Assembly (NCBI GenBank): GCA_001797745.1 | Contig: MGQF01000066.1 | Span: 3,490 to 13,116 of the forward strand | Source of the DNA: Deltaproteobacteria bacterium RBG_13_52_11 | GTDB lineage: Bacteria; Desulfobacterota; B13-G15; RBG-16-54-18 | DNA: 9,627 nt | Reading direction: 5' to 3' | Part shown: positions 7,767 to 9,627 of the stretch, piece by piece | How positions within the stretch are numbered: the stretch's first letter is position 1 | Layout of the letters: every line of letters starts with the position of its first letter | Made by a program: the position numbers and the translations under genes | Notes under the pieces: generated by a model | What the model was told of the DNA's origin: nothing | What the model saw: only the letters and a program-made list of their open reading frames with translations | Database searches by the model: none

Positions 7767-8987
7767 TTAGAAACTATATCCGGTTTCGTTATGTTGACTA
7801 ATATCAAGTCCTCTTTCTTCATCCTCGTCAGTAACCCTCAAACCAACAATCATATCAACCACCTTAAGGATGATCAAGGTCATGATAAAGGCAAAGATCC
7901 ATGTAACAGCCACGGCACGAAACTGGGTCCAGAGCAGGCCTGGATTTCCGAAGAAAAGGCCGTTGGCACCATGCGGATTAATGAGCGTGCTGGCGAACAG
8001 GCCGGTTGCCAAGGCACCCCACGTGCCCCCGAGACCATGGATACCGACCACGTCGAGGGAATCATCATAGCCCAGCCGCGATTTTAACAAGATACCGCCG
8101 TAGCAGATGACACTGACCAAGGCCCCAATGATGAGGGCCGCTAACGGACCTACGAACCCTGAGGCCGGGGTGATAGCTACTAGACCGGCCACGGCCCCAC
8201 TGGCAGCACCCAGGGTAGTAGGCTTTCCTCGGTGCAGCCATTCAATGATAATCCAGGACAGGGCGGCTGTGGCCGAGGCAATATGGGTGACCACAAAGGC
8301 GTTGGCAGCGAGGCCGTTACACGCCAAGGCGCTACCGGCATTAAAACCGAACCAGCCGAACCACAGAAGCCCGGCCCCGGTGACGGTCATGGGGAGGTTG
8401 TGCGGAATGAACGCCGTGGTTCCATACCCTCGACGCCTGCCGATGATCAAGGCCGCGGCTAAGGCCGAGATACCGGAACTAATGTGCACCACGGTCCCCC
8501 CGGCGAAGTCCAAGGCCCCCATTTTACCTATCCAACCGCCAACGCCCCAGACCCAGTGAGCCAGGGGGTTGTAGACCAGGGTGGCCCACAGAATGGTGAA
8601 GAGCATAAATGCGCTAAACTTCATCCGTTCGGCAAAAGCGCCGGTAATCAGGGCAGGCGTGATAATGGCAAACATACACTGAAAAACCATAAAAGCCATA
8701 TGCGGTATGGTGGACCCGTAATCAGCACTCGGCTCCATCCCGACGCCCTTGAGGCCAAACCAGTCCAGACCGCCGATGATGCCTGCGTGATCAGGCCCGA
8801 ATGCCATGGAGTATCCCCAGAGCACCCATTCCACCGTGATGATGCCCAATATAATGAAACTCTGCATCAGGGTACTGAGGACGTTTTTGTTTCTGGCCAT
8901 TCCACCGTAGAACAAGGCGAGGCCCGGTGTCATGAGCATTACCAAAGCCGAAGAAATCAACACAAAAGCAGTATCTCCCGTATTCAT
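7767..8987 (-). CDS. amtB: Ammonium transporter AmtB
   Basis: AmtB is a trimeric inner-membrane channel of the Amt/Mep/Rh family that conducts ammonium. The protein has 406 residues with about eleven hydrophobic spans. Unlike E. coli AmtB it shows no cleavable signal peptide: it starts MNTGDTAF directly before the first span, so its residue numbers nearly match mature E. coli AmtB. Functional residues visible are F106 (outer Phe gate, QCMFA), W147, D160 in LDFAGG, H168 in VVHISSG, W212, F215 and S219 in WFGFNAGS, and H317 in GIHGLGG; the H168/H317 pair lines the pore. The cytoplasmic tail GLRVTDEDEERGLD...H is the segment that contacts GlnK in characterised systems. A strong AAGGAGG nine bases before the ATG suggests efficient translation. 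It is the first gene of the amtB-PII-glnD set. Confidence 0.96.
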   Translation of the reverse strand: MNTGDTAFVLISSALVMLMTPGLALFYGGMARNKNVLSTLMQSFIILGIITVEWVLWGYSMAFGPDHAGIIGGLDWFGLKGVGMEPSADYGSTIPHMAFMVFQCMFAIITPALITGAFAERMKFSAFMLFTILWATLVYNPLAHWVWGVGGWIGKMGALDFAGGTVVHISSGISALAAALIIGRRRGYGTTAFIPHNLPMTVTGAGLLWFGWFGFNAGSALACNGLAANAFVVTHIASATAALSWIIIEWLHRGKPTTLGAASGAVAGLVAITPASGFVGPLAALIIGALVSVICYGGILLKSRLGYDDSLDVVGIHGLGGTWGALATGLFASTLINPHGANGLFFGNPGLLWTQFRAVAVTWIFAFIMTLIILKVVDMIVGLRVTDEDEERGLDISQHNETGYSF

Positions 8988-8996
8988 ATCCTTTTT

Positions 8997-9003
8997 CCTC
9001 CTT
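8997..9003 (-). promoter_or_regulatory. Strong ribosome binding site of amtB
   Basis: The minus strand has AAGGAGG nine bases ahead of ATG 8985-8987, the best Shine-Dalgarno match in the window and much stronger than that of glnD. Confidence 0.85.
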
Positions 9004-9012
9004 ATTAGATTT

Positions 9013-9042
9013 ATTGTGTACTCTGCAAATATTTGTAGTTAA
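9013..9042 (-). promoter_or_regulatory. Tentative amtB promoter
   Basis: On the minus strand TTAACT (9042-9037) and CACAAT (9018-9013) each match four of six bases of the housekeeping -35 and -10 consensus, 18 bases apart. An alternative pair just upstream is TTGTAA/TGTAAC with a 17-base spacer, about 9071-9048. Neither is strong. I searched the minus strand from the terminator to the start codon for GG-N10-GC and found no sigma-54 site. Confidence 0.22.
9023..9038. promoter_or_regulatory. Near-perfect 16-bp dyad in amtB leader (possible operator)
   Basis: CTGCAAATATTTGTAG is its own reverse complement except for one base pair; the central ten bases CAAATATTTG are a perfect palindrome. It falls inside the spacer of the tentative promoter, a typical position for a repressor, about 36-51 bases ahead of the amtB ATG. 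No regulator is identified. Confidence 0.35.
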
Positions 9043-9046
9043 CTCG

Positions 9047-9075
9047 TGTTACAGGAATATTGCAGATCTGTTACA
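9047..9075. repeat. Two TGTTACA direct repeats 22 bp apart upstream of amtB
   Basis: TGTTACA occurs exactly at 9047-9053 and 9069-9075, a start-to-start distance of 22 bases, about two helical turns. Together with the neighbouring dyad this could form a transcription factor landing site, though short words can also recur by chance in AT-rich DNA. Confidence 0.3.
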
Positions 9076-9104
9076 AAAACATTAAGAGATTAAGCAGCTC
9101 TCTA

Positions 9105-9135
9105 AACAAGGAGGCTGAGTTCTCAGCCCCCTGTT
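9105..9135 (-). terminator. Hairpin terminator of the outer-membrane protein gene
   Basis: GGCTGAG (9113-9119) pairs exactly with CTCAGCC (9122-9128) around a two-base turn. Beyond an A/C mismatch, AGG pairs with CCT, and after a one-base bulge AAC pairs with GTT. Read on the minus strand it follows the beta-barrel gene by 38 bases and runs into TTGTTTAG, a modest U tract. It separates that gene from amtB. Confidence 0.65.
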
Positions 9136-9173
9136 CAGAGATGATCTTACCAAGGGAAGAGGGTGATCCTTCA

Positions 9174-9627
9174 TTAGAAATGAAAAGAGACCCCCAAGCC
9201 GCCATACACATGGTTACTCTTCTCATCCCATGAGAGCCTTTGAATTACATCCGATGCTTCACCTCCCAGGGGGAACCAGTAGGAAACTTTGGGTGAAACG
9301 GTAATATATTTATGCACCGGGATATTTAAGGCGGCTGAGATGTAACCTGCATGGAAACCAGAATATGCATGTGTTGGATCATCTGGATCGGGATAGGCAC
9401 CAGCGTCATTTGAAGCCTGATAGATCAAACCGGTCCCAAGATCCAGGGTCGCCTCATAAAAGGGGAGATGAAAGCTTCTGGAGATGTCAAACTGAAACCA
9501 CCACCCTGGATAGTGGAAGACCTCACGATACACGGTAAACTTGGCCGTGAGCCAGGGGAGCTCAGCTGAAAGGCCGCCGAATACCTCAAACGAGTCGTCC
9601 ACATTATCTAAAGCATAGTAGATGCCT
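9174..9627 (-). CDS. Probable outer-membrane beta-barrel protein, C-terminal part (5' end outside window)
   Basis: The frame is open to the right edge, giving at least 151 residues before TAA; the GTG at 9602 is internal. The sequence alternates polar and hydrophobic or aromatic residues in short runs separated by acidic loops, for example FTVYREVFHYPGWWFQFDIS, KYITVSPKVSYWFPLGG and the final YGGLGVSFHF. The last strand ends in Phe, the usual recognition signal for outer-membrane barrel assembly. I count about seven or eight strand-like segments, so roughly half of a mid-sized barrel is visible. No signal peptide can be seen because the N-terminus is missing. I do not recognise a specific family; uncharacterised porin-like proteins near ammonium transport genes are a possibility but unproven. 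A terminator separates it from amtB, so co-transcription is unlikely. Confidence 0.65.
   Translation of the reverse strand, partial: GIYYALDNVDDSFEVFGGLSAELPWLTAKFTVYREVFHYPGWWFQFDISRSFHLPFYEATLDLGTGLIYQASNDAGAYPDPDDPTHAYSGFHAGYISAALNIPVHKYITVSPKVSYWFPLGGEASDVIQRLSWDEKSNHVYGGLGVSFHF

Noticed and set aside
7388..7822. Longer 144-residue version of the PII protein
   Set aside because: The added 32 residues are not part of the family and overlap amtB; the internal ATG has a good ribosome site and the family N-terminus.
8107..8559. 150-residue plus-strand frame opposite amtB
   Set aside because: It is a shadow of the GC-rich membrane spans of amtB, Ala/Pro-rich with no motif.
1..9627. CRISPR array, tRNA or rRNA gene, prophage or defence system
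   Set aside because: I saw no regularly spaced repeats, no structural RNA signature and no phage, toxin or nuclease genes; nearly all the sequence is assigned to nitrogen genes.

Overview
This window is a compact nitrogen-assimilation module, probably from a Gram-negative, likely anaerobic bacterium. The ferredoxin-bearing split glutamate synthase, the GlnD/PII/AmtB set and an outer-membrane beta-barrel protein would fit a Desulfobacterota (deltaproteobacterial) lineage or a relative. That placement is inference from gene content and style; no marker gene is present to settle it.

Left arm (1-4550, plus strand): three consecutive glutamate-synthase-type genes. The first is only the C-terminal tail of an FMN-domain protein that begins upstream. 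The second, three bases later, is a 506-residue FMN/glutamate-synthase-domain protein with an N-terminal eight-cysteine ferredoxin-like domain. The third, after a 90-base gap built of heptamer-like repeats and a perfect 11-bp inverted repeat, is an 882-residue protein with an N-terminal class II glutamine amidotransferase (GATase) domain and a C-terminal GXGXG beta-helix domain. Together genes two and three supply all the domain types of a GltB large subunit, but split differently: the FMN domain is excised onto its own ferredoxin-carrying polypeptide and the GATase and GXGXG domains are joined directly. No GltD-type NAD(P)H subunit is in the window, so electrons may enter through the ferredoxin domain or from a partner encoded outside it.

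Right arm (4660-8987, minus strand, convergent with the left arm): amtB (ammonium channel), then a PII signal protein with Tyr51 intact, then glnD (the enzyme expected to uridylylate that tyrosine). Transcription runs amtB to PII to glnD, so the transporter comes first. The PII-glnD gap folds into a long imperfect stem-loop that contains a possible 16-codon mini-ORF. The amtB leader has a near-perfect dyad and two direct heptamers but no recognisable sigma-54 promoter.

Far right (9174-9627, minus strand): the C-terminal part of a probable outer-membrane beta-barrel protein, followed by a good hairpin terminator that separates it from amtB.

As a working model, AmtB admits ammonium, PII reports nitrogen and energy state to AmtB, GlnD modifies PII according to glutamine, and the split synthase converts glutamine plus 2-oxoglutarate to glutamate. 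Glutamine synthetase (glnA) is not in the window.
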